Origin: an uncultured Clostridia bacterium
GTDB lineage: Bacteria; Bacillota; Clostridia; TANB77; CAG-508
NCBI GenBank assembly: GCA_944393565.1
Contig: CALYAM010000001.1
Coordinates: 122,204-186,203 of the forward strand
Reading direction: 5' to 3'
DNA: 64,000 nt
Part shown: positions 8,995-19,022 of the stretch, piece after piece
How positions within the stretch are numbered: the stretch's first letter is position 1
Layout of the letters: each line of letters opens with the position of its first letter
Notes under the pieces: model-generated
What the model was told of the DNA's origin: nothing
What the model saw: only the letters and a program-made list of their open reading frames with translations
Database searches by the model: none
Made by a program: the position numbers and the translations under genes

Positions 8995-10843
8995 TTATAT
9001 TTCAATCTTAGGCTCATATTTCTCAAGCCACATATTCACCTGACAAAGGTAAGCCATAAGCTGTGGACCTGTCATCAGCTGTCCAAACCACGGCCTAGAA
9101 AATGTTTTTCCTTCAGTAGATAGAATTTCAGATATATAATTTACATTTAATAAATCTCTAATAGGAGATGATTTGTCTAATATTATTTGTTTTAACTTGT
9201 TTTTTACAGCCTTTAAATAATTTGGATTATGTGTTTTTGGATAGGGGCTCTTTTTTCTATAAACAATTTCTTGTGGTAAAGAATCTTCCATTATATATCG
9301 TAATAAACCTTTTTCACGTCCTTTGTATGCCTTCATTTCCCAAGGAATATTCCATACATAATCTACTAAGCGATAGTCACAGAATGGAACCCTAACCTCG
9401 AAACCGTTGTACATAGACATTCTGTCGGTCCTGTCTAGTAATGTTTGCATAAACCAATATAAGTTTAAATGAAAAATCTTTCTTTTTTCAGCTGTCTCAG
9501 AAGAATCAAAATCTAAAATCTCCACTTCAGATAAGCTTTCATTATATCTATAATCAATGTATTCTTTGAGATTTATTTTTTTTGCTATACTTAGATTAAG
9601 TAAATTTTGACGCTCTGGAATAGCAATTGACCAAGGAAAAGTATTGCTTTTTAAGGAATCTTCTCTAAAGAACCATGGATAACCTCCAAAAATTTCATCT
9701 GCACATTCGCCAGAAAGAGCAACAGTTGCATATTTCTTTACATTTTTGCAGAACAATAGCATAGATGAATCCACATCAGCCATGCCTGGAAAATCACGAG
9801 CTAGCATAGCATCTTCAAGTGCATCTACGAGTTCAGGTGTATCAATATAAATAGTATGATGATTTACTCCTAATTTTTTAATCATTATATCAATATAATG
9901 ATTATCAGAGTTAGGTTGAAAATCACTTGTTACAAAATTTTTATCATTATCTATATAGTCAACAGAAAATGTATTTAAAATAGGTAGATTTTTTTTATTG
10001 TAGTACTTGTTTGCATAAGTAGTAATAATACTAGAATCTAACCCACCAGACAAAAAAGTACAAAGAGGCACATCTGATATTAATTGTCTATTAATTGAAT
10101 CTTCTAATAAATATTTAACTTTTTCACAAGTTGTTTTAAAATTATCTGTGTGAATTTTACTCTTTAGTTTCCAATAACATTCAATATGAAGACCGAGCTT
10201 TATCATATATAGCATAATGTCCTGGCTTTATTTCATAGATATTTTTAAACGGGCATAATCCTGGAGTATGAGCTGGTCCTATTCCAAACAATTCGCTGAT
10301 ACCATATTTATCAATACAAACTGGGAAATTAGGAAAAGCTAATATTCCTTTTATTTCAGATGAAAAAATAAATGTGTTGTTATATACTGAATAATAAAAG
10401 GGTTTTATTCCAAAGTGATCACGTGCAATAAATAATTCCTTATTTTTTTCATTCCAAATAGCAAATGAAAAAATTCCATTTAAGTGTTTAAGAATATCTT
10501 TACCATATAAAATATATGATTTTAATAATATTTCTGTATCAGAACTAGTTTTTATTTCAAATCCATGACTTATTAAATCATCTTTAAGCTCACTTGTATT
10601 ATAAATTTGTCCATTATAGCAAATAATGTAATTATTGTTTTTGAAAGTAGCAGACATTGGCTGTTTTCCACCTTGCGGGTCGATTACAATTAATCTCTTA
10701 TGCCCCAAAGCAATAGTATCTGACACATAATAGCCTTCTTCATCTGGTCCTCTATGACTAAGTGCATTGTTCATGCTTGAAATAACATTTGAAATATTTT
10801 CAATATTTTTGTTAAAATTTAAAAGACCTACGAAACCACACAT
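8995..10843 (-). CDS. asnB: Asparagine synthetase B (glutamine-hydrolysing), needs a +1 shift at CGG
   Basis: Makes Asn from Asp, ATP and Gln. The start at 10843 is chosen because it gives Met-Cys-Gly, with Cys2 as the glutaminase nucleophile, and GGAGG lies just upstream. The N-terminal Ntn domain (about 1-215, with HRGPDEEG and the SSEIKG region) is followed in the zero frame by CGG at 10195-10193 and a stop four codons later. In +1 the sequence continues G-L-H-I-E-C-Y-W into the synthetase domain with the ATP loop SGGLDSS and ends at 8995. With the shift the protein is 615 residues, normal for AsnB. Without it only the glutaminase half is made. Confidence 0.93.
10193..10195 (-). other. Candidate +1 recoding site in asnB (CGG to GGT)
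   Basis: Minus-strand zero frame GCT CGG TCT, codon 217 from the 10843 start. Skipping the C gives GCT GGT CTT and restores the linker between glutaminase and synthetase domains. Confidence 0.8.
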
Positions 10844-11122
10844 AAAAAACCTCCACAAAAAGTGAAATATAAAATTAATAAAAACTTATAAAATATTATA
10901 TGTAAATTCAAGATTAAATGTACCCTAAATATAAAAAAAATTTGCAAATAAGTAAATAATACAAATATGAGGATAAATTAGAGAGACACATGGGCTTATG
11001 CTTATGAATTTTATAATTGTACAGGACTAATTGGAAAATAATTAGCAAATAGAGCTACACAATAATTCTATGTATATATTAGACACAAAACAAACAAAAT
11101 GATTTTATTTTTGCTAGTTTTG

Positions 11123-11131
11123 TGCTATAAT
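11123..11131 (+). promoter_or_regulatory. Extended -10 promoter for rsmE
   Basis: TGCTATAAT about 24 bases before the start codon. The rest of the 296-base asnB-rsmE gap (10859-11154) is AT-rich. I saw no T-box, other riboswitch or gene in it. Confidence 0.6.
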
Positions 11132-11154
11132 AATGCAAGAAAGGAGTTACTGAT

Positions 11155-11886
11155 ATGCAAAAATTTTTTGTGAATTCAGTACAAATACATGAAAATAGAG
11201 CTAAAATAATGGGGGAAGATGTAAACCATATTAAAAATGTGCTAAGGATGAAATTAGAAGATGAAATTTTATTAGGAAATAAAAATACAGGAGAAAGTTT
11301 TCTAGGTAAAATTAAGCAAATTCAAAACAATTGCGTAATAGTACAAATATTAAACAGCATTAAAAGCTCTGAACCATTAACATATATTCATGTGTTTCAA
11401 GGGTTACCTAAGGCAGACAAGATGGAGCAGATTATACAAAAAGGAACAGAAATAGGTGTAAGTGAATTTACACCATTGCAATTAGAAAGATGCATTTTAA
11501 GGTTAGATAAAAAAGATGAAAATAAAAAAATTGATAGATGGCAGAAAATTGCAGAAGTAGCAGCTAAACAATGTAAAAGAGATAAAATCCCTAAAATAAA
11601 TTTTGTACATAATTTAAAAAATATATATGAAAAAATAAAAGAATATGATATAGTATTGGTGGCGTATGAGGATGAAAAACAGCATTCGTTAAAAGAATAT
11701 TTAAAAAAACAGCAACTGAAAAAAATTGCAATTATTATTGGACCAGAAGGCGGAATTTCAAAAAATGAAGTTGAAGAGCTAAAAGAACATGGTGCTTTAA
11801 CAGTAACATTAGGAAAACAAATATTAAGGACAGAGACTGCATCTATTGTAATGGCTAGCAATATTTTATATGAATTAGAAGATTAG
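11155..11886 (+). CDS. rsmE: 16S rRNA (uracil1498-N3)-methyltransferase RsmE
   Basis: A SPOUT-class methyltransferase of 243 residues. The N-terminal PUA-like domain begins QKFFV and includes HIKNVLRMK. The C-terminal knot carries IIGPEGGISKNEVEELKEHG and ends LGKQILRTETAS, the SAM-binding signature of RsmE. In between, QGLPKADKMEQIIQKGTEIG is the usual family segment. It starts a run of same-strand housekeeping genes and is followed after a few bases by a membrane protein gene. Confidence 0.95.
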   Translation: MQKFFVNSVQIHENRAKIMGEDVNHIKNVLRMKLEDEILLGNKNTGESFLGKIKQIQNNCVIVQILNSIKSSEPLTYIHVFQGLPKADKMEQIIQKGTEIGVSEFTPLQLERCILRLDKKDENKKIDRWQKIAEVAAKQCKRDKIPKINFVHNLKNIYEKIKEYDIVLVAYEDEKQHSLKEYLKKQQLKKIAIIIGPEGGISKNEVEELKEHGALTVTLGKQILRTETASIVMASNILYELED

Positions 11887-11897
11887 GAGATATGCAA

Positions 11898-12632
11898 ATG
11901 AAAGAAACAATTGAACAGAAAATGGAAAAAGAAATTGCATTAAAAAAGAAATTACCTAAAGAAATAGAAGATGCAATGAATAAAAAGGTATTTTATAATT
12001 TAATTATAGGATGTATAATAATTGTATACTTTATTTTTTTGAATATGGGATTTACCAATATAGATAAAAATATTTTTATAAAAGATACACAAGTATTTTC
12101 TGTAACTGTTTTGGTTATTAGTATTATACTTTTTGAAAAATCATATAAGAAAGAGAACGGAAGTATTGCAATTTTGGGAATTGAAACATTAATAGTTGCA
12201 CTAGCTACACTGTTTATACCATATTTATATTATTATGCAGGTCCACTTGTAAGCAAAATATTGCGAATGGAAGCAATATTTATTGCAATCTATTATGTTG
12301 CCAAAGGAACTATAATTTGTGCTATGACACAGACAAAATATGAAGAAAACATAAGTGATGTTAAAGAAATTGTAAAAAGGGAAAGGAAAAGTAATGATGA
12401 AATAATAGAAATGGACAAAGATAAGGAAGCAGAAGAAATAAAAATTGATGAAAAAATAGTTCCAAAAAAAATTAGTAAAAAAACTGGTACAAAGAAAACT
12501 ACTCCTAACTCTAAAAAGAAAGATGTGGAAACTAAAGAAGATAAAAAGGAAACAAAGAAAAAAACTGCAAGCACTGAAAAAACAAAAAAAGAAAGCAAAA
12601 CAAAAACGCCTAATAAATCTAAAAAAGAATAA
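11898..12632 (+). CDS. Membrane protein with a long Lys-rich cytoplasmic tail
   Basis: About 244 residues. AGGAG (11885-11889) fits the ATG at 11898 better than the one at 11892. The first ~35 residues are charged. Then come four hydrophobic segments (about 33-50, 63-78, 90-112, 118-140), and the last ~90 residues are dominated by Lys, Glu and Thr in low-complexity repeats. I do not recognise a family. Its position directly after rsmE suggests co-transcription. The tail could bind nucleic acid or acidic lipids, which is inference only. Confidence 0.6.
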   Translation: MKETIEQKMEKEIALKKKLPKEIEDAMNKKVFYNLIIGCIIIVYFIFLNMGFTNIDKNIFIKDTQVFSVTVLVISIILFEKSYKKENGSIAILGIETLIVALATLFIPYLYYYAGPLVSKILRMEAIFIAIYYVAKGTIICAMTQTKYEENISDVKEIVKRERKSNDEIIEMDKDKEAEEIKIDEKIVPKKISKKTGTKKTTPNSKKKDVETKEDKKETKKKTASTEKTKKESKTKTPNKSKKE

Positions 12633-12650
12633 ACATATGGGGGAAGTTAT

Positions 12651-13526
12651 ATGCTAAATAGTATGACTGGCTATGGAAGAGGTAAATATGAAACCAATGG
12701 AAGAAACTATATTGTTGAAATAAAATCTTTAAACCATAAATATAATGATATATCAATAAAAATACCAAGGAATTTAAGTTTTTTAGAAAAAAAAGTAAGA
12801 GATGAAATATTAAACAATGTTAGACGTGGAAAAATTGATGTATTTATAACTTTTATAAATAATAGTGAAATAGGTAAAGAAATTAAAATAAATAGTGAAC
12901 TTGCTAAAACTTACCTTGATGAAATTCAAAGCTTAGCAAATGATAATGGTTTAGATACAAATATTAATACTATAGAACTTATAAAACTGCCAGAAGTACT
13001 TACTATTGAAAATGGTGCAGATGAACAATTGCTATGGGATGAATTATACATGGCATTAGAATTAGCATTAAAAGACCTAAACCAAATGCGTAGAACTGAG
13101 GGAAGTAAAATTGCAGAAGACATAAAATATAGACATAATATAATAATAAAAAAATTACAGGAAATTTCTAACTATTCTACTGGACTTGTAGAAGAATATA
13201 TAGTAAAATTAAAAGAAAGAATAAAAGAGTTAACAAAAACAGATGTGATTGATGAGACAAGACTTGCACAAGAAATTGTTATTTATTCAGATAAATGCTC
13301 TATACAAGAAGAACTTATAAGATTAAACAGCCATATGAACCAACTTTTAAATTTTATTGAAAGCACAGAGCCAATAGGGAAAAAAATGGATTTTTTAATA
13401 CAGGAAATAAATAGAGAAATTAATACTATTGGTTCTAAGGCGAACAAATTAGAGATTACTAATTTAACGGTTGAACTTAAGACAATAGTAGAGGACATAA
13501 GAGAACAAATTCAAAATATTGAATAA
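12651..13526 (+). CDS. yicC: YicC family endoribonuclease
   Basis: A 291-residue YicC/YloC protein. The hallmark N-terminus [10 protein letters not shown] and the C-terminal [20 protein letters not shown] with the final [10 protein letters not shown] are intact. Members have been described as RNases acting on small RNAs. It is followed at short spacing by remA, rpoZ and gmk, matching the conserved yicC-remA-gmk neighbourhood of Bacillota. Confidence 0.95.
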   Translation: MLNSMTGYGRGKYETNGRNYIVEIKSLNHKYNDISIKIPRNLSFLEKKVRDEILNNVRRGKIDVFITFINNSEIGKEIKINSELAKTYLDEIQSLANDNGLDTNINTIELIKLPEVLTIENGADEQLLWDELYMALELALKDLNQMRRTEGSKIAEDIKYRHNIIIKKLQEISNYSTGLVEEYIVKLKERIKELTKTDVIDETRLAQEIVIYSDKCSIQEELIRLNSHMNQLLNFIESTEPIGKKMDFLIQEINREINTIGSKANKLEITNLTVELKTIVEDIREQIQNIE

Positions 13527-13537
13527 AGGAGGCTATT

Positions 13538-13789
13538 ATGCAATTAGTAAATATAGGTTTTGGTAATATTGTTTCGGCAAACAGAATTATAGCAATTGTA
13601 AGTCCTGAATCAGCGCCAATTAAAAGAATTGTGCAAGAAGCAAAAGATAGTAAAATGGCAGTTGATGCGACATATGGAAGAAGAACAAGGGCTGTTTTAA
13701 TAATGGACTCAGGACATGTTATTTTATCTGCTGTACAGCCAGAAACAGTTGCAAGCAGATTTGAAAAAGATGAAAACATACAAGAATAA
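13538..13789 (+). CDS. remA: Extracellular matrix regulator RemA (DUF370)
   Basis: An 83-residue DNA-binding protein that in Bacillus subtilis activates matrix and osmoprotection genes. The family sequence [19 protein letters not shown] and the later [20 protein letters not shown] are clear. AAAGGAGG ribosome site and ATG start. It lies 11 bases after yicC. In non-model clostridia its targets are unknown. Confidence 0.93.
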   Translation: MQLVNIGFGNIVSANRIIAIVSPESAPIKRIVQEAKDSKMAVDATYGRRTRAVLIMDSGHVILSAVQPETVASRFEKDENIQE

Positions 13790-13809
13790 AAAGAAAGAGG
13801 GAATTAAAA

Positions 13810-13998
13810 ATGATGGTAAAACCAACTGTAATGGAATTACTAAAACACGCTAATAACCGCTATGTATTAGTAATAGCTACTGCAAAAAGAGCAAGACAAA
13901 TTGCATCAGGTGCTACAATTATGACAAAGGTTGATGAGGCTTCTCCAGTTACATTAGCAACTAATGAAATAGCAGAAGGTAAGGTAGAAATATGTTAG
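13810..13998 (+). CDS. rpoZ: RNA polymerase omega subunit
   Basis: A 62-residue omega subunit that helps RNA polymerase assembly. KPTVMELLKHANNRYVLVI and the KRARQIA helix mark the family, and it ends NEIAEGKVEI. The stop overlaps the start of gmk by seven bases. The order remA-rpoZ-gmk differs from the more common remA-gmk-rpoZ. Confidence 0.9.
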   Translation: MMVKPTVMELLKHANNRYVLVIATAKRARQIASGATIMTKVDEASPVTLATNEIAEGKVEIC

Positions 13999-14567
13999 TT
14001 ATATTATCAGGAGTAGCAGGTGCCGGAAAAGACACTATAAAAAAGGAATTACTGAAAAGAATGGAACAAGTAACAACGTTGCCTTCATTTACTGATAGAC
14101 CACCTAGATTTACAGATGTTCCAGGTAGTACATATAATTTTGTTACTGCAGAGGAATTTGAAAGAATGATTAGAGATGGAGAGCTTTATGAATATTCTGT
14201 ACATCATAACCATTATTATGGAACATCAAAAAAACTGTTAAATGAGAAAATAAAAAGTGGAAAAATAATTGTAAAAGATATTGATGTAAACGGAACAGAA
14301 GGTTTAGTTAATTTATTAAAAAATGATATAAAAATTGTTACAATTTTTTTAAGAGTCCCTAAAGACGAATTAAGAAAAAGGTTGGAAAGTAGAGCGGATA
14401 AGCCAAGCCCAAAAGAGATAGAACTTAGACTAAATAGATTTGACTATGAAGAATCTAAAATATGGGCATATGATTATGTTATTAAAAATAATGATCTTGA
14501 AAAAACTGTTCAGATTATTATGACTATAATTGAGAATGAATATAAGTTACAAAACAAAATTAATTAA
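13992..14567 (+). CDS. gmk: Guanylate kinase
   Basis: Phosphorylates GMP to GDP. It is 191 residues. The P-loop is GVAGAGKDT, somewhat unlike the common GPSGVGKST but still a valid Walker A. FTDRPPRFTDVPGSTYNFV aligns with the GMP-binding TTRxPRxGExxGxDYxFV, and YYGTSK and DIDVNG follow as expected. The short length and altered P-loop make it a diverged member. It is coupled to rpoZ and followed by a strong terminator. Confidence 0.88.
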   Translation: MLVILSGVAGAGKDTIKKELLKRMEQVTTLPSFTDRPPRFTDVPGSTYNFVTAEEFERMIRDGELYEYSVHHNHYYGTSKKLLNEKIKSGKIIVKDIDVNGTEGLVNLLKNDIKIVTIFLRVPKDELRKRLESRADKPSPKEIELRLNRFDYEESKIWAYDYVIKNNDLEKTVQIIMTIIENEYKLQNKIN

Positions 14568-14576
14568 TTCATATAT

Positions 14577-14620
14577 AAGAATTAACAAACAAAATTTGTT
14601 TGTTAATTCTTTTTTTTTGT
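14577..14620 (+). terminator. Terminator after gmk
   Basis: A near-perfect AT-rich inverted repeat (14577-14593 with 14595-14611) followed by eight or more T. Confidence 0.85.
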
Positions 14621-14651
14621 GATAATATATACAAAAGATAAGGAGTATTTA

Positions 14652-16883
14652 ATGATAGCAGAAGTAATTATTAATAGTAATGTAAAAAAATTAAATAGGA
14701 AGTTTGACTATAATATCCCAGAGGACTGGAAAGACAGAGTACACGTTGGAACTAGAGTGTTAGTACCATTTGGAAATGCAAAAAATCTGCAAGAAGGTTT
14801 TGTGATTTCTATAAAAGACTCTTCGAACTATACGGTAAAGGAAATTGCAAAAATAGACCAAGGAGAGCTTACAGAAAAACAAGTAAATCTTGCAATTTTA
14901 ATGGCAAATAGATATTTTTGCAATATTTCTGACTGCATAAAACTTATGTTACCTCCTGGAACAACAGGTAGAAATACAGGTTCAAGAATTAAAGAAAAAA
15001 CAGGGCAATTTGTGTACTTGCAAAAAAATTGGGAGGAAATAGAAAGTGACATAGAAGAAAAAATTATAAAAAGCCCAAAACAAATTAGATTTTTAAATAT
15101 TCTAAATGGCAATGAAGGTATACATATATTAGATATAGAAGCCATGAGTGATACTTCACGCGTAATTACAAAGTCTTTAGAGAAAAATGGCTATATTCAA
15201 GTTATAGAAAAAAAAATAGAAAGAAATCCATTTAAATTCAAAAATATAAAAAGAGATAAAAAGTTAACATTAACAGAGGAACAAATGAATGCATTTAATG
15301 CTGTAAAAAAAGCAATTGATGAAAAAAGATTTGAAGAATTTTTGCTATATGGAGTAACCGGATCTGGGAAAACGGAGGTATATTTACAATTAATAGAACA
15401 AGTAATAAATAAAGAAAAAACCGCAATAATGCTGGTTCCAGAGATTTCTTTGACACCTCAAATGGTGGACCGTTTTTTAGCAAGGTTTGGAGACTGTATA
15501 TCTGTACTACACAGCAAGCTTTCAATAGGCGAAAGATATGATCAATGGCAAAAGATTAAAGAGGGGAGAGCTAAAATTATTATAGGGGCTAGGTCAGCAA
15601 TTTTTGCACCAATAAAAAATATAGGGCTTATATTAATTGATGAAGAACATGATTCATCATACAAATCAGACATGTCGCCTAGATATCATGCAAAAGATAT
15701 TGCAAGATTTTTGGCAAAAGAAAATAATATACCACTTATTCTTGGAAGCGCAACACCTGAGATTACAACTTTTTACAAAGCAAAAAATGGGGAAATAACA
15801 TTGCTTACATTAACTAAAAGAGCTAATAATTCACATTTGCCTAGTGTAAATATTGTTGATTTAAGGGAAGAACTTGCAGTTGGAAACAGATCAATGATTA
15901 GTACTGCTTTGCATAAAAAAATAGAAGAAAATTTAAAGGAAAAAAAACAAATAATCTTATTTTTAAATAGAAGAGGTTACTCAACATTTGTCATGTGCAG
16001 AGAATGTGGATTTACAGCAAAGTGTAAAAACTGTAATATAACTCTTACTTATCACAAAGATGAAAATAAATTAAAATGCCATTATTGTGGTTTTGAAACG
16101 AAAAACATTACAACTTGCCCTATTTGCAAGAGTAAAAATGTAAGATATTTTGGAGGTGGAACTCAGAAATTAGAAACTGAGATAAATAAACTTTTTCCAT
16201 CTGCTACAACAATACGTATGGATATAGATACAGTAACTAAAAAAAATTCACACGAAATTATTTTAAATAAATTTAAAGAGGAAGATATTGATATTTTAAT
16301 AGGAACACAAATGATTGTAAAAGGACATCATTTTCCTAGAGTAACGCTTGTAGGAGTGATTGCGGCAGATAGTAGCTTAAATATAGAAGATTATCGTGCA
16401 AATGAAAGAACATTTCAAATATTAACACAAGTTGCTGGAAGAGCTGGAAGAGAGAACTTGCCAGGCGAAGTAATAATTCAAACATATAATCCAAATAATT
16501 TTAGTATTAGTTATGCTAAAAACCAAGATTATAACTCTTTTTATAAAGCAGAAATATCTTTAAGGGAAAAGTTGAATTATCCGCCTTTTTGCGATATAAT
16601 AGTAATTGGTGTTAGTAGCAAAATTGAGAAAAATGTAAAAGAAGTTACACAAAAACTAGCATTAATACTAAAAAGACAGAATATTAAAAATTGCTATATT
16701 TCAGAACCAATTCCATCCCCAATTAACAAGATAAATAATAGGTATAGATGGAGAATTGTTATGAAGTGTAATTTTAACAGTAATATTATTGATAAAATAA
16801 ATGATATGTTACAATACTATTATAATATGAAAGTAAAAAATACAAGGATTGTTATTGATGTAAATCCGAGTAACATGCTTTAA
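14652..16883 (+). CDS. priA: Primosomal replication restart helicase PriA
   Basis: A 3'-5' helicase that reloads the replisome at stalled forks. The start at 14652 is chosen because it yields the typical MIAEVII N-terminus and has AAGGAG upstream. The 743 residues include an N-terminal DNA-binding domain, Walker A GVTGSGKTEVYL, DEEH (motif II), two CxxC zinc pairs around CRECGFTAKCKNC and CHYCGF...CPICKS, and the motif QMIVKGHHFPRVTLVG. coaBC, often found between rpoZ and priA, is absent here. Confidence 0.95.
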   Translation: MIAEVIINSNVKKLNRKFDYNIPEDWKDRVHVGTRVLVPFGNAKNLQEGFVISIKDSSNYTVKEIAKIDQGELTEKQVNLAILMANRYFCNISDCIKLMLPPGTTGRNTGSRIKEKTGQFVYLQKNWEEIESDIEEKIIKSPKQIRFLNILNGNEGIHILDIEAMSDTSRVITKSLEKNGYIQVIEKKIERNPFKFKNIKRDKKLTLTEEQMNAFNAVKKAIDEKRFEEFLLYGVTGSGKTEVYLQLIEQVINKEKTAIMLVPEISLTPQMVDRFLARFGDCISVLHSKLSIGERYDQWQKIKEGRAKIIIGARSAIFAPIKNIGLILIDEEHDSSYKSDMSPRYHAKDIARFLAKENNIPLILGSATPEITTFYKAKNGEITLLTLTKRANNSHLPSVNIVDLREELAVGNRSMISTALHKKIEENLKEKKQIILFLNRRGYSTFVMCRECGFTAKCKNCNITLTYHKDENKLKCHYCGFETKNITTCPICKSKNVRYFGGGTQKLETEINKLFPSATTIRMDIDTVTKKNSHEIILNKFKEEDIDILIGTQMIVKGHHFPRVTLVGVIAADSSLNIEDYRANERTFQILTQVAGRAGRENLPGEVIIQTYNPNNFSISYAKNQDYNSFYKAEISLREKLNYPPFCDIIVIGVSSKIEKNVKEVTQKLALILKRQNIKNCYISEPIPSPINKINNRYRWRIVMKCNFNSNIIDKINDMLQYYYNMKVKNTRIVIDVNPSNML

Positions 16884-16905
16884 TATAGAAGGAGAGAAAA
16901 TATAA

Positions 16906-17385
16906 ATGGCAATACGAAGAATAAGAGAAGAAGGAGACGAAATATTAAGGAAAAAGTCAAAGGATGTAGAAGAAATTGACGAAAAAGTTATTACTTTAAT
17001 TAATGATATGATTGAAACAATGCATAAATATAATGGTGTTGGATTAGCAGCAGTTCAAGTTGGAGTATTAAAAAAAATTGTAGTCATAGATACTTATGAG
17101 GATGGAGAACAATTTGTTCTAATTAATCCAGAAATTATTAAATCAAAAGGTACACAAACAGTTGAAGAAGGCTGCTTAAGTTTTCCAAATAAATTTGGAA
17201 AGGTAGTAAGACCAGCTGAAGTGGTTATAAAAGCATTAAACGAAAAGGGCGAAAAAATCAAAATTATCGCGAAAGAATTGCTAGCACAGGCTATTTGTCA
17301 TGAGATTGATCATTTAAATGGAGAGCTTTTCATAGATAAAATAATACCAGGAAGTTTTGAAATAGTTAAACCAGAAGATAAATAG
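16906..17385 (+). CDS. def: Peptide deformylase
   Basis: A metalloenzyme that removes the N-formyl group from nascent proteins. In 159 residues it carries all three motifs: GVGLAAVQVG, EGCLSFP (metal-ligand Cys) and the HEIDH metal site (QAICHEIDHLNG). It lies between priA and fmt, the conserved order, with the formylating and deformylating enzymes paired. Confidence 0.96.
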   Translation: MAIRRIREEGDEILRKKSKDVEEIDEKVITLINDMIETMHKYNGVGLAAVQVGVLKKIVVIDTYEDGEQFVLINPEIIKSKGTQTVEEGCLSFPNKFGKVVRPAEVVIKALNEKGEKIKIIAKELLAQAICHEIDHLNGELFIDKIIPGSFEIVKPEDK

Positions 17386-17420
17386 CTATAATTTGCTCTT
17401 AAGAAAGGAAGGGGATAATT

Positions 17421-18410
17421 ATGAAAATTGTATTTATGGGAACCCCAGATTTTGCAAAAGAATCTTTAGAAGCTTTAGTAAATGCAGGACATGAAATAAT
17501 TGCTGTTGTTACAAATGCAGATAAACCACAAGGAAGAGGAATGAAAGTTGCACTTTCTCCTGTAAAACAATATGCAATAGAGCATGGACTAAAACTGTTA
17601 CAACCAGAAAAAATTAAAGGGAATGACGATTTTATAAGAACAATAAAAGATCTTATGCCAGATGTGATATGTGTTGTAGCATATGGAAAGATTTTGCCAA
17701 AGAATTTGCTAGAAATACCTAAATTTGGTTGCGTTAATGTGCATGGTTCACTTCTTCCTAAATATAGAGGTGCAGCTCCAATTCAATGGGCAGTTATAAA
17801 TGGTGATTCCATAACAGGTGTTACAACGATGTACATGGATATTGGAATGGATACAGGAGACATAATTCTTAAAGAAGAAGTAAAAATTGGAGAAAGTGAA
17901 ACAACAGGAGAGCTATGGTTAAGGCTTTCTAAAATAGGAGCTAACCTATTATTAAAAACATTGAAGTTAATCGAAGAAGGGCGAGCTCCGAGAGAAAAAC
18001 AGGGCGAAAATTTTACAATAGCGCCAATGCTGGACAAGAATATTGCACAAATTGATTGGGAAAATAAAACAGCAAGGGAGATAAAAAATCTTGTACGAGG
18101 ACTAAATCCTATCATGGGAGCGTATAGCTTTTTGAATGGAAAAAAAATTAAATTTTGGAAAGTAGATGATTTGAAAGAAAATACTTTCATGGAAATGTTT
18201 GAAGAATTTGCTGAACATGCAGAAAGAGTTAAAAATATCCAACCAGGAACGATTATCTATGTAGATGACAAAAAAGGGTTATATATAAAGGCAAATCAAG
18301 GAATAATTTCGGTTATAGAAATTCAAGGCGAAAATTCAAAAAAAATGCCAATTGGGGACTTTTTAAGAGGCAATAGATTGCATGTAGCTGATGGATTTTG
18401 TAAAATGTAA
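17421..18410 (+). CDS. fmt: Methionyl-tRNA formyltransferase
   Basis: Formylates initiator Met-tRNA using 10-formyl-tetrahydrofolate. It is 329 residues. The N-terminus KIVFMGTPDFAKESLEAL and the catalytic region VNVHGSLLPKYRGAAPIQW with the downstream DTGDIIL are intact. The C-terminal tRNA-binding OB-like domain follows. The fhs gene at 22.3 kb would supply its cofactor. Confidence 0.96.
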   Translation: MKIVFMGTPDFAKESLEALVNAGHEIIAVVTNADKPQGRGMKVALSPVKQYAIEHGLKLLQPEKIKGNDDFIRTIKDLMPDVICVVAYGKILPKNLLEIPKFGCVNVHGSLLPKYRGAAPIQWAVINGDSITGVTTMYMDIGMDTGDIILKEEVKIGESETTGELWLRLSKIGANLLLKTLKLIEEGRAPREKQGENFTIAPMLDKNIAQIDWENKTAREIKNLVRGLNPIMGAYSFLNGKKIKFWKVDDLKENTFMEMFEEFAEHAERVKNIQPGTIIYVDDKKGLYIKANQGIISVIEIQGENSKKMPIGDFLRGNRLHVADGFCKM

Positions 18411-18431
18411 AAGGTAAATTTAAAAAAATGG

Positions 18432-18460
18432 TTGTAAAATAACGAATAAATTGATATACT
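18432..18460 (+). promoter_or_regulatory. Promoter for the Asp23 cluster
   Basis: TTGTAA, a 17-base spacer and TATACT, about 30 bases before the GTG start. Confidence 0.6.
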
Positions 18461-18492
18461 AATACCAAAAGTTTATAAAGGAGGTTTTTAAA

Positions 18493-18921
18493 GTGGAAGA
18501 AAATGAAGTAGTAAAAAACAATCAAGTAGAAGATATAAAAGAGGAGCAGACTGGAAGCGGAATAAAGATTGCAGATGATGTTGTTGCTGTAATCGCAGGC
18601 GTTGCTGTATCAGAAGTACCAGGTGTTGCTGGAATGTCTGGCGGCTTTGCTGGTGGAATATCCGAAGTTTTAAGTGGAAAGAAAAATTTAGCAAAGGGTA
18701 TAAAAGTAGAAGTTGGAGAAAAAGAAACAAAAATAGATGTAAACATTATTGTAGAATATGGTACACGAATTCCAGATGTTGCTTTTGAAATTCAAAACAG
18801 AGTAAAAAAAGCTGTTGAAACAATGACTGGACTAAAAGTAATAGAAGTAAATGTACATGTGCAAGGTGTTTCAACTGTTGCAGAAAAACAAACAGATATT
18901 GAAGATGATAAAGATGAATAG
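18493..18921 (+). CDS. Asp23/Gls24 family envelope stress protein
   Basis: A 142-residue Asp23-domain protein with a GTG start preceded by AAGGAGG. The domain (about residues 20-125) shows IADDVVAVIAGVAVSEVPGV, then YGTRIPDVAFEIQNRVK and VIEVNVHVQGV. Family members form a membrane-associated layer and respond to cell-wall stress. The next two genes encode an AmaP-like anchor and a DUF2273 protein, the standard partners. Confidence 0.92.
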   Translation: MEENEVVKNNQVEDIKEEQTGSGIKIADDVVAVIAGVAVSEVPGVAGMSGGFAGGISEVLSGKKNLAKGIKVEVGEKETKIDVNIIVEYGTRIPDVAFEIQNRVKKAVETMTGLKVIEVNVHVQGVSTVAEKQTDIEDDKDE

Positions 18922-18932
18922 TACTTTAAGAT

Positions 18933-18956
18933 ATAGGCAGGTATAAGCCTGCCTAT
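18933..18956 (+). other. Intercistronic hairpin after asp23
   Basis: A 9-bp stem with a six-base loop and no T-run. It may protect the upstream message or reduce read-through into the amaP-like gene. Confidence 0.5.
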
Positions 18957-19022
18957 GTGTAGTAAAAAGAGTATAATTTAAAATGAACACATTTTCAAAA
19001 TAGGAAAGGAATGAAACTTAAA

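Noticed and set aside
10859-11154. T-box or other riboswitch before asnB or rsmE
   Set aside because: No T-box consensus or recognised riboswitch core was found in the 296-base gap.
11397-11861. Long antisense open frames opposite rsmE, galE, the acyl-CoA synthetase gene and others
   Set aside because: They mirror the codon pattern of the sense genes, lack ribosome sites and have composition typical of antisense shadows.
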